Assembly: GCA_017425245.1 (NCBI GenBank) | Contig: JAFOOX010000019.1 | Span: 16,293-80,292 of the forward strand | Origin: Gammaproteobacteria bacterium | Lineage (GTDB): Bacteria > Pseudomonadota > Gammaproteobacteria > Enterobacterales > Neiellaceae | DNA: 64,000 nucleotides | Reading direction: 5' to 3' | In this document: positions 27,159-36,987 of the stretch, in pieces | How the letters are laid out: every line of letters starts with the position of its first letter | Position numbering within the stretch: position 1 is the first letter of the stretch | Made by a program: the position numbers and the translations under genes | Notes under the pieces: model-generated | The model's input: only the letters and a program-made list of their open reading frames with translations | Databases searched by the model: none | What the model was told of the DNA's origin: nothing

Positions 27159-28262
27159 ATGAAATTACTGCATCGTCCGCTGTTTACCCTGACCCTGCTG
27201 GCCGCCGTGGCTGGCTGCGCCTCCGATGAGGAGCGCCGGCAGGCGGAAGGCGGTTTTGATTATCTTGAGTTACGAACCAGCAAACCCTTGGTGGTGCCAC
27301 CGGGGCTGACTCCGGTTGCCGTTGGTGAGCGCTACAACATTCCCGTCACCAAGAGTCGTGGTGGTGTTGGCGGAGCGGTCAGCATCTTGCCGCCGCCGCA
27401 GCTGATTCCGCTGGCCGAGGGCAGCAGTGTGGTCGAAGGGCTGGACCGTTATGCGGTGCGTTTTGAGATCACTGAGGGGCAGGGCAACTTGCGTGACACC
27501 ACCTGGTATACCCTGTGGGAGTACTTTGCGGATGCCGGGCTGCAAGGGCGCTTCTGGGATCGCGAGCAGGGGGTGGTGATCACCGATTGGCATACTGTGG
27601 ATCTAAGCGAAAAGAAGAGCCTGTGGAGCCGTCTCAACCCTTTTGGCGACAAGGCCCGCCAGGAGCTCATCCGTCAGCGCTTTCTGTTCACCCTCGATAT
27701 CGCCAGCCATGGCCGTTCGGCCACCTTGGGGGCCAGCCTGCTGGAGTTCGAACGCGAACTCGACGGTCAGCGGCAGAGCGGCCTATCCCCCGAAGAGCGC
27801 CGCGTCTATGTCGTGGGGCTGCTCAACGAAGCGGTGGCCTGGTATGAGTACAAGCAGCGGTTGATCGCCGCAGACAGCGGGAGCCAGGGCCAGCTGATCA
27901 CGCTTGGCTTGGGCAAGGATGGGTCTGGTGTACCGATCTTTGTGGCCGACGCTAATTTTAATCGTACTTGGGCATCTTTGACCGATGCCCTCGAGCGACT
28001 TGGTTTTGTCATTGAAGACCGTGACAAAACCAAAGGCACCTTCTTCGTGCTGTACGAGGGTAGTGCCTCGTTCTGGAGTTCGATGTTCGGTGCCGATGAT
28101 GAATTGCCGCTGGAGCGTGAAAAGTTCCAGGTGATGGTGGGCGAGCTGACGAATGATCGCACCTCGATTACCATCCTCGACGACGAAAACCGCCCGCTCA
28201 GTGACGAGGTGGCCGCCAAGGTCCATCCGGTGCTGGCGCGGGAACTGGCTACCAGTCCATAA
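27159..28262 (+). CDS. bamC: Outer-membrane assembly lipoprotein BamC
   Basis: A 367-residue lipoprotein with lipobox LAAVAGC (Cys20). BamC is an accessory subunit of the BAM complex that inserts beta-barrels in the outer membrane. After an unstructured segment (FDYLELRTSKPLVVPPGLTP, the conserved part that wraps BamD), two helix-grip domains follow (GNLRDTTWYTLWEYFADAGL; ANFNRTWASLTDALERLGF). It starts three bases after dapA; a TTG at 27156 is better spaced from GGAG but the ATG is preferred. purC follows after 20 bases. Confidence 0.93.
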   Translation: MKLLHRPLFTLTLLAAVAGCASDEERRQAEGGFDYLELRTSKPLVVPPGLTPVAVGERYNIPVTKSRGGVGGAVSILPPPQLIPLAEGSSVVEGLDRYAVRFEITEGQGNLRDTTWYTLWEYFADAGLQGRFWDREQGVVITDWHTVDLSEKKSLWSRLNPFGDKARQELIRQRFLFTLDIASHGRSATLGASLLEFERELDGQRQSGLSPEERRVYVVGLLNEAVAWYEYKQRLIAADSGSQGQLITLGLGKDGSGVPIFVADANFNRTWASLTDALERLGFVIEDRDKTKGTFFVLYEGSASFWSSMFGADDELPLEREKFQVMVGELTNDRTSITILDDENRPLSDEVAAKVHPVLARELATSP

Positions 28263-28282
28263 CGCGTTAAGCGAGAGCCAAC

Positions 28283-28993
28283 ATGCAAAAGCGCGAACTG
28301 CTCTATAAGGGCAAAGCGAAATCGGTCTACGCCACGGATGATGCGGATCTGTTCATTCTTCAGTTCCGCAACGACACCAGTGCCTTTGATGGTGAACGGG
28401 TGGAACAGCTTGACCGCAAGGGGATGGTGAACAACAAGTTCAACCATTTCATCATGGCCAAGCTGCAGCAGGCGGGCATTCCGACTCACGTGGTCAAGCT
28501 GCTCGGCGACGATGAAGCACTGGTCAAGAAGCTGACCATGATCCCTGTGGAGTGCGTGGTGCGTAATTTCGCGGCCGGCTCCATGGTGCGCCGTCTTGGC
28601 TTGACCGAGGGTCAGGAGCTCAATCCGCCGACCTTCGAGTTCTTCCTCAAGAACGATGCGCTGCACGACCCTATGGTCAACGACTTCCATATCCGCACCC
28701 TCGGCTGGGCAACCGACGAGCAGGTAGCGCGGATGAAAGAACTGACCTTCAAGGTTAACGACGTTCTCAAACAGCTGTTTGATGAGGCTGGCCTGATGCT
28801 GGTCGACTTCAAACTGGAGTTCGGCCTGTTCCACGGTGAGATCACCCTGGGTGACGAGTTCAGCCCCGATGGCTGCCGCCTGTGGGACAAAGAAACCCGC
28901 AAGAAGCTCGACAAGGATCGCTTCCGTCAGGGTCTCGGCGACGTGGTTGAAGGCTACGAAGAAGTGGCCCGTCGTCTGGGTGTGCCGCTCTAA
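28283..28993 (+). CDS. purC: Phosphoribosylaminoimidazole-succinocarboxamide synthase
   Basis: A 236-residue SAICAR synthetase (usual length 237), joining aspartate to CAIR in purine synthesis. Marks: [40 protein letters not shown], and [20 protein letters not shown]. It ends the dapA-bamC-purC operon and is followed by a clear terminator. Confidence 0.97.
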   Translation: MQKRELLYKGKAKSVYATDDADLFILQFRNDTSAFDGERVEQLDRKGMVNNKFNHFIMAKLQQAGIPTHVVKLLGDDEALVKKLTMIPVECVVRNFAAGSMVRRLGLTEGQELNPPTFEFFLKNDALHDPMVNDFHIRTLGWATDEQVARMKELTFKVNDVLKQLFDEAGLMLVDFKLEFGLFHGEITLGDEFSPDGCRLWDKETRKKLDKDRFRQGLGDVVEGYEEVARRLGVPL

Positions 28994-29014
28994 ATCAGTA
29001 CCTAACCCGTGACC

Positions 29015-29043
29015 AAAAGCCGCCATCCTCAGGCGGCTTTTTT
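29015..29043 (+). terminator. Rho-independent terminator after purC
   Basis: AAAAGCCGCC (29015-29024) pairs with GGCGGCTTTT (29032-29041) around an ATCCTCA loop, and the T-run continues to 29043. Confidence 0.9.
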
Positions 29044-29175
29044 GTGGGTGTCGGGCTGGGCATCAGGATTAAACCCCTTCTGTTTGAGCTGCCGGTTTCG
29101 AACCGCAGCCGACCATTCGCGAGATTACAGCCCAGACTACAATGTCGACAGGCGATGGCTACCGGGAGAGCCATG

Positions 29176-29200
29176 AAAAAGGCCACCTTGCGGTGGCCTT
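29176..29200 (-). terminator. Rho-independent terminator after rne
   Basis: On the minus strand AAGGCCACC (29200-29192) pairs with GGTGGCCTT (29187-29179) with a four-base loop, followed by T residues to 29176. It lies 25 bases past the rne stop, facing the purC terminator. Confidence 0.85.
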
Positions 29201-29224
29201 GGTGATTCACGGCGGGGCCGTTAC

Positions 29225-32200
29225 TCAGCTTGGGTTGCTGTCACTCTGGGGTTTGGTCGCCGGGGCAGAGATAGCACCAAAGCGGCTGGTGGGGGCTGCT
29301 TTGCTTTCGGTGGTAGCGCCGTAGCGTTTTTCAATCACCACCGGTGTTTCAGCGACTGGCGCGCTGACCGCTTGCGGCTTGGCCATCGGCGCTGCGGCGA
29401 CAGCACCACCACCAAAGCGCGATCGCGGAGCCTCGTTGCTCACTGGTGCAGGAGTGCTGCTGTCCAGCGTGCCAAGCAGGTTGAGCTGCTCGCCACGGGC
29501 TACAGCCGTTTCGATGATCGAGGCCGCAGCAGCAGGTGCAGCTGTGACCACCGGCTCGGTGACCACGGCAACCGGTTCGGCTACGACGATGGCCACCGGT
29601 TCGGCTTCGACCACGGTCACTGGCTCAACTGCCGCGGCGGTCATGGCCGGCTCGGCGTCGATAACGACAACTGCTTCAACCTCAGCGGTCACTACCGGCT
29701 CGGCAGTAACGGCAACAGGTTCAACCACGGCAACCGCTGGTGCAGCCTCGGCCATGATCACCTCAGCCACTTCAGGGGCGGCGGAGATTTCCGCCTCTGG
29801 CTGCTCCTGCTCTTCGCTGACCCAGGCGCTGGCGGCATTGCCGGAGCTTACCACTGCAGCTTCGATCGACTCTGCGCGTTCCACATGAACCAGCGATTCG
29901 GCAGCAACCACAGGCGCGGCAACGGCGAGGTCATTGGCAACCACTACGGCACCCGAGTCGTTCTGGTCAGCGGCCTCGGCGGCGGCGTCAGCGGCTTCAT
30001 CTTCCGGGTAGCGGGCTTCGACTGGATCAGCACTGTTGCCACCCTGGCCACGACCACGGCCGCGACCACCACGGCGACGACGGCTACGCGGCTGTTGCCC
30101 CTGCTCATCACCACCGGCATTAGCGGCGGCAACACCCGGGATCACCACTTCCATGCTTTCAGCAATCTCGTCATTGAGGGTGCCTTGGCGCTGAACAACG
30201 GCAGCGACGGCCTGGGCAGTAGCGGCGGCGGCAATGCCAGCGGCCACGGCACTGTTATCGGCAACCACGGCGTCCTCACCCATACGTACCCGACGTTCCA
30301 TGTTGCGGCGCGGGCGGCGTTCGGTCACCTTCAGGGTCTGGATATCGCCATTGTCATCGGCGTCCACCACCACCTGCGGCTGACGCTCGCGCTGATCACG
30401 ACGCCCTTCACCACGCTCACTGCGGCCACCACGGTCATTGCGCTCCGGACGGTCACTGCGATCGCTGCGCTCGGCACGCGGTTGAGACTCAGCGCGTACC
30501 TCGGTTTTGGCTTCAGCCGCCTTGGGGCGACGGTCGCCACGGTTGTCGTTGCCACGGGCGTCGTCACGCTTGCCACCACGCTCATCACGGCGGCTGTCAT
30601 CACGACGGCCCTCGCCACGGCCATCGGCCTGACGGGCGGCGTCACGCGGCCCACGTTCACCACGGTCGCTGCCACCACGGCGGCGACGACCACCGCGTTC
30701 GCGCTTGCGCTCCGGTTTGTCGTCGCTGCTGACGGCTTCTTCGTCGCTGCCCAAGATCTTTTTGATTGCGCCTAGCAGACGGCCAAACAGGCCCGGTTTG
30801 GTGTCGCTCACTACCGCTGCGGTAGCGACAGGTGCGGTTGCTGCTGCGGCCGGGGCAGGGGCGGCAACCGCTTTGGAAGGCTCTGGCACAAAGGTGGTGC
30901 CAAGCGTGACGCGGGCCGGTGCGGCTGGTCCCTGTTGACGCGGCTGATACGCGGCTTCTTCTGGCTTGCGCACGCTGCGGTAGCTCAGATCACCAATCAC
31001 CTCGTCTTTACGCAGACGTGTAACGCTGTAGTTCGGGGTGTCGAGGTGTGGGTTGCAGACCACCACCACCTGCACTTCGTGGCGCTGTTCGATGGAGGCG
31101 ATGGCAGAGCGCTTCTCATTGAGCAGATAGGTGCCCACTTCCACCGGCACCTGGGTCATCACCTGCACGGTGTTGTCCTTGAGTGCTTCCTCTTCGATCA
31201 AGCGCAGCACCGACAGAGTCAGTGACTCCACCGAGCGGATGGTGCCGTCACCATGGCAGCGCGGGCAGATGTGGCGGGCCGATTCGTCCAGTGACGGACG
31301 CAGGCGCTGACGCGACATCTCGAGCAGGCCAAAGCGGCTGATGCGGCCGATCTGGATACGGGCGCGATCCTGACGGGTGGCTTCGCGCAGGCGGTTTTCC
31401 ACCTCGCGTTGATGGCGTACCGGGGTCATGTCGATGAAGTCGATGACGACCAGACCGCCTACGTCACGCAGACGCAGCTGGCGGGCGATCTCGTCGGCCG
31501 CTTCGAGGTTGGTCTGGAAGGCGGTCTCTTCGATGTCGCTGCCTTTGGTCGCCTTGGCCGAGTTGATGTCGATGGCGGTCAGGGCTTCGGCGGTGTCGAT
31601 AACGATGGCGCCACCGGAGGGCAGTTTCACTTCGCGATGGAAGGCCGATTCAATCTGGCTTTCGATCTGGTAGTGGGAGAACAGCGGCACGTCGCCGTTG
31701 TAGTGTTTGACGCGGCTGACGTAATCGGCGCGGTTGAGGGCGATATGTTCACGGACTTCGTTGAACACCCCTTCGTCGTCAACCACGATCTCGCCGATGT
31801 CACGGCGCAGGTAATCGCGGATGGCGCGGACAATGACGTTGCCTTCGCGATCGACCAGGGCCGGCGCCTTGACGCTGCTGGCGGTCTGCTGGATCAGCTG
31901 CCAGCGGCGCTGCAGGTTTTCCAGATCCCACTGCAGTTCGTCGGCTGACTTGCCAACGCCGGCGGTACGCACGATCAGGCCCATGCCTTCCGGCACCTGC
32001 ACCTGATCAAGGGCGTCCTTGAGCTCTTCGCGTTCGTCACCTTCGATACGGCGTGAGATGCCACCGGCACGCGGGTTGTTGGGCATTAGCACCAGATAGG
32101 TGCCGGCCAAGCTAATAAAGGTGGTGAGTGCCGCGCCTTTGGTGCCGCGCTCCTCTTTGTCCACCTGGATCAGTACCTGGGTACCTTCCTTTACCAATTC

Positions 32201-32473
32201 CTTGATGTTGGGGCGGCCCTGGCCGCTGGCATTGGAGTTGAAATACTCGCGCGAAATCTCTTTAAGCGGCAGGAAACCGTGGCGGTCAGCGCCGTAATCG
32301 ACAAAGGCGGCTTCCAGCGACGGTTCGACGCGAGTAATGGTGCCTTTGTAGATGTTCGATTTTTTCTGTTCCTGGGCGGGATTTTCGATGTCGAGGTCAT
32401 ACAGGCGTTGACCATCAACCAGAGCGACGCGCACCTCTTCTGTCTGGGTGGCGTTAATCAGCATTCTCTTCAT
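29225..32473 (-). CDS. rne: Ribonuclease E
   Basis: A 1082-residue endoribonuclease, the degradosome core, which cleaves AU-rich single-stranded RNA in mRNA decay and rRNA/tRNA processing. The N-terminal half is highly conserved: [18 protein letters not shown], the S1 domain, DNase-I-like active site D302 (AIDINSAKA) and D345 (VIDFIDMTP), and the Zn-link C403/C406 (CPRC). The C-terminal half has an Arg/Gly/Asp-rich RNA-binding region (about 580-720) and then a long Ala/Val/Glu low-complexity tail that differs from E. coli. It ends in SRFGAISAP near the C-terminus. I choose the ATG at 32473 by similarity; eight upstream codons are not conserved. Confidence 0.96.
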   Translation of the reverse strand: MKRMLINATQTEEVRVALVDGQRLYDLDIENPAQEQKKSNIYKGTITRVEPSLEAAFVDYGADRHGFLPLKEISREYFNSNASGQGRPNIKELVKEGTQVLIQVDKEERGTKGAALTTFISLAGTYLVLMPNNPRAGGISRRIEGDEREELKDALDQVQVPEGMGLIVRTAGVGKSADELQWDLENLQRRWQLIQQTASSVKAPALVDREGNVIVRAIRDYLRRDIGEIVVDDEGVFNEVREHIALNRADYVSRVKHYNGDVPLFSHYQIESQIESAFHREVKLPSGGAIVIDTAEALTAIDINSAKATKGSDIEETAFQTNLEAADEIARQLRLRDVGGLVVIDFIDMTPVRHQREVENRLREATRQDRARIQIGRISRFGLLEMSRQRLRPSLDESARHICPRCHGDGTIRSVESLTLSVLRLIEEEALKDNTVQVMTQVPVEVGTYLLNEKRSAIASIEQRHEVQVVVVCNPHLDTPNYSVTRLRKDEVIGDLSYRSVRKPEEAAYQPRQQGPAAPARVTLGTTFVPEPSKAVAAPAPAAAATAPVATAAVVSDTKPGLFGRLLGAIKKILGSDEEAVSSDDKPERKRERGGRRRRGGSDRGERGPRDAARQADGRGEGRRDDSRRDERGGKRDDARGNDNRGDRRPKAAEAKTEVRAESQPRAERSDRSDRPERNDRGGRSERGEGRRDQRERQPQVVVDADDNGDIQTLKVTERRPRRNMERRVRMGEDAVVADNSAVAAGIAAAATAQAVAAVVQRQGTLNDEIAESMEVVIPGVAAANAGGDEQGQQPRSRRRRGGRGRGRGQGGNSADPVEARYPEDEAADAAAEAADQNDSGAVVVANDLAVAAPVVAAESLVHVERAESIEAAVVSSGNAASAWVSEEQEQPEAEISAAPEVAEVIMAEAAPAVAVVEPVAVTAEPVVTAEVEAVVVIDAEPAMTAAAVEPVTVVEAEPVAIVVAEPVAVVTEPVVTAAPAAAASIIETAVARGEQLNLLGTLDSSTPAPVSNEAPRSRFGGGAVAAAPMAKPQAVSAPVAETPVVIEKRYGATTESKAAPTSRFGAISAPATKPQSDSNPS

Positions 32474-32884
32474 GTGTGTGGCTCGTCTTGCTATCACAAG
32501 CCACGACCATCAGGGCCAACAGGCGAACAAGAACCGACACCAACCATGCGAACGTCTCCCGACGTGAAGCGGCAGGTGTGTCGATATATTGCTGTAACAT
32601 CAACGTCTTGGCGTTGATGTCAGGCCGCTGCGCAAGGCGCAAACGGCACAAAATATGGTTCAGGCGCGCGAGGCAACGATGAGGCCGCGGCGTTACTAAA
32701 AATAAGGTCCTGTTCAGGCGATGAGCGCAAAGCGCAGTCCGACGGGGCGAAGTAGTAAAGCCAGCAAGCGGATTGACAGTGATGTCAGAAGAAGGCGTCC
32801 ACTTGACCGGGTCGTTCATTCACACAGCGTCAGGGGCTCAATGCAGGCGACAAAAAACGCCCTCATGCCAACCCGAACAACCGC
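32474..32884 (-). promoter_or_regulatory. Long 5' leader of rne with a stable hairpin
   Basis: About 400 bases lie between the predicted rne promoter and the start codon, with no gene. A perfect 9-bp stem, ACATCAACG (32597-32605) with CGTTGATGT (32612-32620) and a six-base loop, sits near the middle. E. coli rne has a similar-sized leader (about 360 nt) whose hairpins let RNase E cleave its own mRNA. An equivalent autoregulatory role is inferred by position and length, not by sequence match. Confidence 0.5.
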
Positions 32885-32913
32885 ACTATAGCAGCGCCGA
32901 TCCAGTGCGGCAA
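32885..32913 (-). promoter_or_regulatory. Candidate sigma-70 promoter of rne
   Basis: On the minus strand TTGCCG (32913-32908), a 17-base spacer, and TATAGT (32890-32885). The spacing is ideal and the -10 matches five of six. It points toward rne and lies about 100 bases before the divergent rluC start. Confidence 0.55.
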
Positions 32914-32993
32914 TTGCCCTTGACGCCGCTTTGACGCAGTAGATGCGGGGCGACCGCGCATTTGCGACAGGGCTCTGATAAAATCCGCCGCCC

Positions 32994-33968
32994 ATGAGCG
33001 AACACACCCCCACCGGCAACGCCACTGGCGTGCGCCATCTGACCATCGACAGCGAGTACGCCGGCCAGCGACTCGATAACTTTTTGCGTACCCGCCTCAA
33101 AGGGGTGCCCAAGAGTGCTGTCTATCGCGCCATCCGTAAAGGCGAAGTGCGCATCAACGGCAAGCGCTGCAGCGCCGACGACCGCATTGCCGAAGGCGAT
33201 GTGGTGCGTATTCCGCCGATGCGTATCGCTGAAACCGTGGAAGCGGTGGTGCCCACCAAGCTCGACCGGGTGCAGAACCTGACCCAGCGCGTGCTCTATG
33301 AAGATGATCAACTGCTGATCATCGACAAGCCGTCGGGAATGGCGGTGCACGGTGGCAGCGGCCTTAGCTTTGGCGTGATCGAGGCGCTGCGCGCCCTGCG
33401 CCCGGAACTGCGCAATCTGGAGCTGGTTCACCGCCTCGACCGCGACACCTCCGGGGTGCTGATGCTGGCCAAGAAGCGCTCGGCGCTCAAGGCAATGCAT
33501 GTGCAGCTGCAGCAGAAGCAGATGGACAAGCGGTATCTGGCGCTGGTCAAAGGCACCTGGCCGGAGCGGGTCAAAGAGGTGGATTACCCGCTGCACAAGA
33601 ATGTGCTGCAGAGCGGTGAGCGGGTGGTGCGGGTCGATTCAACCCAGGGCAAACCCTCCTGCACCCGCATTCGGGTGGTGACCCGTTATCAGGGCCAGAC
33701 TCTGATCGAGGCCAGCCCGATCACCGGCCGTACTCATCAGATCCGCGTCCATTGCTCGGCGGCGGGTCATGGCATTGCCGGCGATGACAAATATGGCACC
33801 GTCGAATTCAACAAGAGCAGTAGCGAACTGGGGCTCAAGCGCCTGTTCCTGCACGCTGCGACCTTGCGCTTCAACCACCCGCAGACGGGTGCCCGGGTTG
33901 AGGTCAGCGCCCCGCTGGATGAGGCGCTTAAGGCCCATCTTGGCCGTTTGCAGGTGGCCAACGGATGA
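32994..33968 (+). CDS. rluC: 23S rRNA pseudouridine synthase RluC
   Basis: A 324-residue pseudouridine synthase acting on 23S rRNA (positions 955/2504/2580 in E. coli). An N-terminal S4 RNA-binding domain (GQRLDNFLRTRLKGVPKSAVYRAIRKGEVRING) precedes the catalytic domain, with HRLDRDTSG carrying the catalytic Asp, DKRYLALVKG and RTHQIRVHCSAAGHGIAGDDKYG. It is divergent from rne, a conserved gammaproteobacterial arrangement. The stop overlaps the next gene as ATGA. Confidence 0.95.
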   Translation: MSEHTPTGNATGVRHLTIDSEYAGQRLDNFLRTRLKGVPKSAVYRAIRKGEVRINGKRCSADDRIAEGDVVRIPPMRIAETVEAVVPTKLDRVQNLTQRVLYEDDQLLIIDKPSGMAVHGGSGLSFGVIEALRALRPELRNLELVHRLDRDTSGVLMLAKKRSALKAMHVQLQQKQMDKRYLALVKGTWPERVKEVDYPLHKNVLQSGERVVRVDSTQGKPSCTRIRVVTRYQGQTLIEASPITGRTHQIRVHCSAAGHGIAGDDKYGTVEFNKSSSELGLKRLFLHAATLRFNHPQTGARVEVSAPLDEALKAHLGRLQVANG

Positions 33969-34633
33969 GGCTGAACGCGCCCATGCTGGTGGTGTTTGAC
34001 TGGGACGGCACCCTGATCGATTCGGTCGGCCGGATTGTCGCCTCGCTGCAGGCGGCGGCGGTCGATTGTGGGCTGGAAGTGCCGGATGGCGCCGCCTGTC
34101 GTGGGGTGATTGGCCTCAGCCTGCCGGTGGCCCTCGATACCCTGTTTGGCCAGCAATCAGGGGGGGCTCGTGAGCAGCTGCTGGATGCCTATCGCCACCA
34201 CTACCTGCACGCCAGTGAAGTGGCAGAGCGCCCCTTTATCGGCCTGCAACCGCTGCTCAAGGCGCTGGCGGAGCAGGGCCACAAACTGGCAGTGGCGACC
34301 GGCAAATCGCGGCTGGGGCTTGACCGCTCGCTGCATGACTACCGCCTTGGCCACCATTTTCAGGCCACCCGTTGCGCCGATGAGAGCCACAGCAAGCCTC
34401 ACCCGCAGATGCTGCATGAACTGATGGACACTATTGGCCATGGCCCGCAGCACACTGTGATGGTCGGCGATTCGCGCCACGACATGGCGATGGCGGTCGC
34501 TGCGGGCGTGCAGGCGATCGGTATCAGCCATGGCGTCGACGATGACGCTACCCTGCGCGCCGCCGGAGCCAATCAAGTGGTAGCGGACCTACCAGCGCTG
34601 GCCGAGCTGCTCGGTGTTTACTGCCCGGCGTAA
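33965..34633 (+). CDS. HAD-superfamily phosphatase (Gph-like)
   Basis: A 222-residue HAD hydrolase. Motif I is VFDWDGTLIDS with both catalytic Asp residues, motif II is AVATGKSRLGLD, motif III Lys is in SKPHP, and motif IV is VGDSRHDMAMAVAAG. The cap is the small helical type of phosphoglycolate phosphatase/beta-phosphoglucomutase. The substrate is unknown; this gene commonly follows rluC. It overlaps the rluC stop at the start, and its last 16 bases overlap the convergent ABC transporter gene. Confidence 0.9.
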   Translation: MRLNAPMLVVFDWDGTLIDSVGRIVASLQAAAVDCGLEVPDGAACRGVIGLSLPVALDTLFGQQSGGAREQLLDAYRHHYLHASEVAERPFIGLQPLLKALAEQGHKLAVATGKSRLGLDRSLHDYRLGHHFQATRCADESHSKPHPQMLHELMDTIGHGPQHTVMVGDSRHDMAMAVAAGVQAIGISHGVDDDATLRAAGANQVVADLPALAELLGVYCPA

Positions 34634-36399
34634 AGCGTGCGGTAGAGCCCCGGCTGGTTGATCAGCGTCTGATGCTCGCCCTGCTGGACAATGCTGCCAT
34701 CCTCAAACACATAGATCTGGTCGGCATGGCGTACTGCCGACAGGCGGTGGGCGATCACCAGACAGGTACGGCCGGCCAGGAAAGTGCGGAGTCGCTGGTG
34801 CACCAACAGCTCGGTCTCGCTGTCCAGCGCTGAAGTTGCTTCATCGAGGATCACCAGCTGCGGTTGGCGCAGTACCATGCGCGCGATCGCCAGCCGCTGG
34901 CGCTGGCCGCCCGATAGTCGCACCCCGCGATTGCCCACCAGCGTCTCCAGACCATCGGTCAGGGTGCGCAAATGCTCATCCAGCACCGCCACCCACAGCG
35001 CCTGCCACAGCTCCTCGTCACTGAAGTTCTGGCCCATGCACAGGTTGGCGCGCAGGCTGTCGTTAAACAGCGTGGGTTGTTGCAGTACCACCGCGCTGCG
35101 TTCGCGCAGCGATTCCAGCGACCATTGATCGAGGGCCACTCCACCGATGCGGATCTGGCCCGCCTGTGGCTGGTAGAGCCCCAGCAGCAGCTGCACCAGC
35201 GTCGATTTGCCGCCACCACTGGCGCCCACCAGTGCCACCTGTTGGCCGGGGGCAATGGTTAACGACAGCTGGCGTAACACCGGCTGATCGCTGTTGTAGG
35301 CAAAATCGACCTGCTCGATCGCCACCGCCGGTGGTTGGTCGTTGCCCTGATAGGGGGACGCCTGCGGCCGTGGATCGCGCGGCAGGTCAAGCAGTTCATT
35401 GAGGCGGGTGAGGGCGCTGCTGGCGGCGAAATAGCTGACCTGCAGGCCGAGCAGATCGTTAACCGGAGTCATCATGAACCACAGGTAACCGAACACCGCA
35501 AAGATCTGGCCGATGGTCAGATCGGCATGGATCACCATCAGCATCGCCACCGCCCGGAACAGCTCAAAGCCGATCAGGAAGATGAGAAAACTGGTGCGGC
35601 CCACCGCCTCGGTGCGCCAGCTGCTGGCGATGCTGCGATCGCGCAGGGCGCGGGCGGCATCGACCAGCCGCGCCAGATAATGGCGCTCGCGGTTGGCAGC
35701 GCGGATCTCATGGACGGCATCGAAGGTCTCGACCAATGCCTGCTGAAACAGCTCATAGGCGCGGTTTTCATCGCGCTTGAGATGGCGTACCTGGCCTGCC
35801 AGTTTCTGGCTAAACAGAATCACCAGCGGGTTACAGAGCAGAATGAACAGGCCGAGGCGCCAATCGATGATGAGCAGCACCACGGCGGTGCCGATCACCG
35901 TCAGCAGGCTGATCACCACTCGGCTGATGGTTTCGCCGACAAAGCGGTCAAGGGTATCGAGATCCTGAGTCAAACGGGAGGCGAGGGCGCCACTGCCACG
36001 GGTCTCAAACTGACGCAGTTCTACCTCACCAAGATGATGGAGCAGGCGGCGGCGCAGGTTGAAGGTGAGGTTCTTGGCCACAGTGGCAAACTGCCGTCCC
36101 TGCACGACACCCAGCGCCACGCTGGCGCTGCGCAGGACAATAGTGGCCATTAAAATCATAACGATATACACGGTTGGTAGCTGCCAGCTGGTCGGTAGCA
36201 GGCGGTCGAGCAAGGCGATGGTGTGACCCGGCTGATGCAGCAGCACCTCATCCACCATTAATGGCATCAGCAGGGGCACTGGCACGCTGCACAGCATGCC
36301 GGCCAGCGCCAGCCACTGGCCATACCACAGCCGTTGTTTGTGGCGGCGTAGATGGTGCAATACCAGCTGCCAGTCGATCACCTGTGTCATTCTCGTCAT
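34618..36399 (-). CDS. ABC exporter, fused permease and ATPase
   Basis: A 593-residue half-transporter that should work as a dimer. Residues about 20-320 form the six-helix membrane domain. The ATPase follows: Walker A GASGGGKSTLV, signature LSGGQRQRLAIAR, Walker B LVILDEATSALD and the switch His in VIAHRLSAV. It belongs to the MsbA/MdlB-like exporter group; the substrate (lipid, drug or peptide) cannot be told. No C39 peptidase domain is present. A second ATG at 36390 (MTQVID) is an equally good start. Monocistronic, convergent with the phosphatase gene. Confidence 0.92.
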   Translation of the reverse strand: MTRMTQVIDWQLVLHHLRRHKQRLWYGQWLALAGMLCSVPVPLLMPLMVDEVLLHQPGHTIALLDRLLPTSWQLPTVYIVMILMATIVLRSASVALGVVQGRQFATVAKNLTFNLRRRLLHHLGEVELRQFETRGSGALASRLTQDLDTLDRFVGETISRVVISLLTVIGTAVVLLIIDWRLGLFILLCNPLVILFSQKLAGQVRHLKRDENRAYELFQQALVETFDAVHEIRAANRERHYLARLVDAARALRDRSIASSWRTEAVGRTSFLIFLIGFELFRAVAMLMVIHADLTIGQIFAVFGYLWFMMTPVNDLLGLQVSYFAASSALTRLNELLDLPRDPRPQASPYQGNDQPPAVAIEQVDFAYNSDQPVLRQLSLTIAPGQQVALVGASGGGKSTLVQLLLGLYQPQAGQIRIGGVALDQWSLESLRERSAVVLQQPTLFNDSLRANLCMGQNFSDEELWQALWVAVLDEHLRTLTDGLETLVGNRGVRLSGGQRQRLAIARMVLRQPQLVILDEATSALDSETELLVHQRLRTFLAGRTCLVIAHRLSAVRHADQIYVFEDGSIVQQGEHQTLINQPGLYRTLYAGQ

Positions 36400-36510
36400 C
36401 CCGTGCCCCCAGCCCTGTAGCGGCGCATCATAGCGGCCATTTTCAACCCCTCAAAATTGCGGTAAGGTGCGCCGTCAGCCCGCATTGCGGGCCTAGTTAC
36501 GGATTCGCGG

Positions 36511-36984
36511 ATGTTTGAACCAGGCGATGACCTCGATCTCGGTGCCCAGGCGCACGCCCTGATCGACGGCGAGCGCGATGTCACGGCCGTTCTGGCCAAC
36601 CTGAGCTCCCTCATTTTTTATACGCTGCCCGATCTCAATTGGGCTGGTTTCTATCTCTATAAGGATGGCGAGCTGGTGTTGGGCCCCTTTCAGGGCCGCG
36701 TCGCCTGCTATCGCATTGCCCTAGACCGCGGTGTTTGTGGCGCTGCGGCCCGCACTCTGACCACCCAGCGGGTGGCAGATGTTCACGAGTTTCCCGGTCA
36801 TATTGCCTGCGACAGCGCCAGCAATGCCGAGTTGGTCATACCGCTGCAGGTCGGCGGTACGCTTTTTGGGGTCCTCGACCTGGATAGTCCGTTACCCGGG
36901 CGATTCAGCGAGGCGGATGAACAACTGATGGAACGTGTGGTCCGGGTCCTAGAGGATCACCTGGCCAGCGTGATGGTGAATTAA
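36511..36984 (+). CDS. msrC: Free methionine-(R)-sulfoxide reductase MsrC (GAF domain)
   Basis: A 157-residue single GAF-domain enzyme that reduces free methionine-R-sulfoxide. The three redox cysteines are C66 (GRVACYRI), C76 (RGVCGAAA) and C100 (HIACDSASN), with exactly the spacing of E. coli MsrC. LNWAGFYLY and GVLDLDSP are the other conserved parts. It starts after a short leader and is followed three bases later by proQ, as in a msrC-proQ-prc unit. Confidence 0.93.
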   Translation: MFEPGDDLDLGAQAHALIDGERDVTAVLANLSSLIFYTLPDLNWAGFYLYKDGELVLGPFQGRVACYRIALDRGVCGAAARTLTTQRVADVHEFPGHIACDSASNAELVIPLQVGGTLFGVLDLDSPLPGRFSEADEQLMERVVRVLEDHLASVMVN

Positions 36985-36987
36985 GCA

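Noticed and set aside
29372..30775. Long plus-strand open frame antisense to rne
   Set aside because: It is a by-product of the GC-rich, repetitive Ala/Val/Arg-coding tail of rne; its product is low complexity and matches nothing known.
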